Shown here one piece after another: positions 62,445-64,000 of a DNA stretch of 64,000 nt (positions are counted from its first letter, which is position 1; each line of letters starts with the position of its first letter). The notes under the pieces are model-generated. The model searched no databases. It saw only the letters and a program-made list of their open reading frames with translations, and had not been told where the DNA came from. Position numbers and translations under genes: made by a program. Origin of the DNA: Candidatus Berkiella cookevillensis (GTDB lineage: Bacteria; Pseudomonadota; Gammaproteobacteria; Berkiellales; Berkiellaceae); contig NZ_LKHV02000001.1 of NCBI RefSeq assembly GCF_001431315.2, forward strand, positions 1,240,001 to 1,304,000, written 5' to 3'.

Positions 62445-62957
62445 GTGAATAATTTAGTTAAGTATCTTTCTGTTGCGTCTTTGTTTGTTGCAATGAGTTT
62501 GCCAACACAAGTATCTGCTGAGGGCGTAAAAATCGGTGTTGTAGATATGCGTAAAATTGTTGCTAGCTCACCAGAAGCGAAAGCGGCAATGGAAAAATTG
62601 CAGCAAGAATTTAAGCCCAAAGAAGAAAAGATTGTTAAGACAGAAAAGGAAATGAAAGAGAAATCAGAAAAACTCCAGCGTAATGCCGCTGTTATGAGTG
62701 ATTCTGAAAAATCTAAATTAGAAAGAGAATTGGTTTCAAATCAACGTGAACTGCAAAGAATGCAAGAAGAATTCCGTGAAGATTCTACTGCGCGTTACCA
62801 AGAAGAAATGCAAAAGTTAATAGAAAAAGTTAATAAAGTTGTGAACGATATCGCAGAAAAAGAAAAATACGATATTATTTTACATCAAGATACAAAACTC
62901 TATGCTTCTGCACAGGTTGACATTACCAATAAAGTTGTCAAAGCATTAAGTAATTAA
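62445..62957 (+). CDS. skp: OmpH/Skp periplasmic chaperone
   Basis: The 170-residue product starts with GTG after a GGGGG site. Residues 1-25 form a signal peptide ending VSAEG. The mature protein is the small trimerising base (IGVVDMRKIVASSPEAK) plus a long charged coiled-coil arm, typical of Skp, which carries unfolded outer-membrane proteins to BamA. The C-terminus (YDIILHQDTKLYASAQVDITNKVVKAL) completes the base. Confidence 0.96.
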   Translation: MNNLVKYLSVASLFVAMSLPTQVSAEGVKIGVVDMRKIVASSPEAKAAMEKLQQEFKPKEEKIVKTEKEMKEKSEKLQRNAAVMSDSEKSKLERELVSNQRELQRMQEEFREDSTARYQEEMQKLIEKVNKVVNDIAEKEKYDIILHQDTKLYASAQVDITNKVVKALSN

Positions 62958-62983
62958 TTTAAAATTAGTTGAGCTACTATAAA

Positions 62984-64000
62984 ATGAATTTAGAAACCAT
63001 TAGCAGCCCTCAATATGCCTCGCAATCTAAGCCTTTGTCTTTGAAAGTGATTGCGCAAGCAATTGGTGCAAAGCTCGTTGGAGAGGGTGACGTTATTATA
63101 GAAAATGTGGGCACAATTCAAAGTGCCCACAAAGCTCAAATTACTTTTTTAAATAATAGTGATCAGTATCATAAATATCGGCAACACTTAGCGGATACTC
63201 AAGCATCTGCCCTTATTACGACACAAGATATTTTTGAACAAGAGCGTGATTTGAATATTCCGCTTTTGATTCATGATGAACCAAGACAAGCCATTGTAAA
63301 AGTAGTACATTTGTTATTCCCCAAATTACATTTTTCTCCCTCAAAACATCCATCTGTGGTTGTTGGTGAAGGCGCTGAGATCCATCCTAAAACATTTATT
63401 GGGCCAAATGTCGTTATTGGTAAAAATGTTATTATCGAAGAAAATGTCATCATACAAGCAAATTGTATTATTGGTGACGATTCCATTATTGCTAAAAATA
63501 GCTTTTTACATCCCAATGTGAACATATATAGCAATTGTCACCTTGGCCAACAGTGCGTTATTCATAGTGGTGTAGTGATTGGTAGTGATGGTTTTGGTTT
63601 TGTTCGAAACGGTGCGCATTGGGTTAAAGTACCTCAAATCGGTGGTGTCCGCATTGGTGATCGTGTTGAAATTGGCGCGAATACTACAATTGATAGAGGG
63701 GCCATTGATCATACCGTTATTGAAGATGATGTGATCTTAGATAATCTCATTCAAATTGGCCATAACGTTAAAATTGGTAAAGGAACGGCAATCGCTGCGT
63801 GTACAGGTATTGCAGGCAGTTCTGTGATTGGGCAAAACTGCTTAATTGGTGGTGCTTCAAATATCAATGGCCATATTAATATTACAAATCAAGTTAGCAT
63901 TGTTGGATGTTCAAATGTTGGTAAGTCAATTACTGAATCAGGTGCTTATGCATCTGCATTGACGGTTACAGATATGCGAACATGGAAAAAGAATCTCGTA
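62984..64000 (+). CDS. lpxD: LpxD, UDP-3-O-acyl-glucosamine N-acyltransferase (3' end outside the window)
   Basis: LpxD adds the second hydroxyacyl chain in lipid A synthesis. The frame from ATG 62984 is open to the right edge, giving 339 residues; the family is about 340, so only the last few residues are missing. N-terminal uridine-binding domain (about 1-105), then left-handed beta-helix hexapeptide repeats (about 110-315) with the catalytic His in [10 protein letters not shown] (about 257) and [14 protein letters not shown]. The C-terminal helix starts at DMRTWKK. It is the third gene of bamA-skp-lpxD. Confidence 0.97.
   Translation, partial: MNLETISSPQYASQSKPLSLKVIAQAIGAKLVGEGDVIIENVGTIQSAHKAQITFLNNSDQYHKYRQHLADTQASALITTQDIFEQERDLNIPLLIHDEPRQAIVKVVHLLFPKLHFSPSKHPSVVVGEGAEIHPKTFIGPNVVIGKNVIIEENVIIQANCIIGDDSIIAKNSFLHPNVNIYSNCHLGQQCVIHSGVVIGSDGFGFVRNGAHWVKVPQIGGVRIGDRVEIGANTTIDRGAIDHTVIEDDVILDNLIQIGHNVKIGKGTAIAACTGIAGSSVIGQNCLIGGASNINGHINITNQVSIVGCSNVGKSITESGAYASALTVTDMRTWKKNLV

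Noticed and set aside
1..64000. tRNA or rRNA genes
   Set aside because: No cloverleaf-like or rRNA-like segment was noticed in the gaps by eye; a covariance search was not run.

Overview
The window is about 40% GC and comes from a gammaproteobacterium, most likely an intracellular member of the Legionellales/Coxiellaceae-Berkiella group. Two things show this. First, it carries an almost complete Dot/Icm type IVB secretion locus, in an order close to Legionella and Coxiella. Second, the right part holds the standard gammaproteobacterial block map/glnD - rpsB-tsf-pyrH-frr - uppS-cdsA-dxr-rseP - bamA-skp-lpxD. The genus cannot be fixed from the sequence alone.

Region 1 (1-13.1 kb) is the core of the secretion machine. 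On the minus strand, in order of transcription, lie dotD, dotC, dotB, icmT, dotI, dotH, dotG, dotF and dotE (dotE is cut by the left edge). On the plus strand lie icmS, dotM and dotL. This joins Legionella region I genes (dotDCB) to region II genes. The outer-membrane core (DotC, D, F, G, H), the ATPase DotB and the coupling complex (DotL, DotM, IcmS) all face one another across about 500 bp.

Region 2 (13.2-24.7 kb) is lineage-specific. It holds one huge gene for a 3221-residue coiled-coil protein with three copies of a hydrophobic hairpin module, an embedded globular island, and long acidic and Gly-rich repeats. Two tandem paralogous 236-238-residue proteins follow. I could assign none of these to a known family. 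Their position inside the Dot/Icm locus makes them the best candidates for an undescribed component or substrate of the system.

Region 3 (24.8-32.4 kb) is the second Dot/Icm block. On the minus strand are icmV and two tandem dotA paralogues. On the plus strand are icmW, a small secreted Gly-rich protein, and an icmX-like gene, ending at a strong terminator.

Region 4 (32.4-45.8 kb) is accessory. It holds a BCCT-like transporter, two caspase-like (clan CD) paralogues of which one has lost the putative catalytic His, a pair of small double-glycine-leader peptides, and a coiled-coil gene broken by one stop codon. It also holds a 1140-residue candidate effector, a transposase-type Zn-ribbon protein without a DDE domain, and a serine-recombinase relative whose nucleophile and active-site Arg/Asp residues are replaced. 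Several dispersed palindromic repeats lie at its right border.

Region 5 (45.9-64 kb) is housekeeping: nitrogen sensing (glnD), methionine removal (map), translation (rpsB, tsf, frr), UMP kinase, isoprenoid and phospholipid precursors (uppS, cdsA, dxr), envelope stress (rseP), and outer-membrane and lipid A biogenesis (bamA, skp, lpxD). It is interrupted by copies of three small dispersed repeats and by one lineage-specific gene, a 698-residue vWFA/cadherin-like protein between rseP and bamA.
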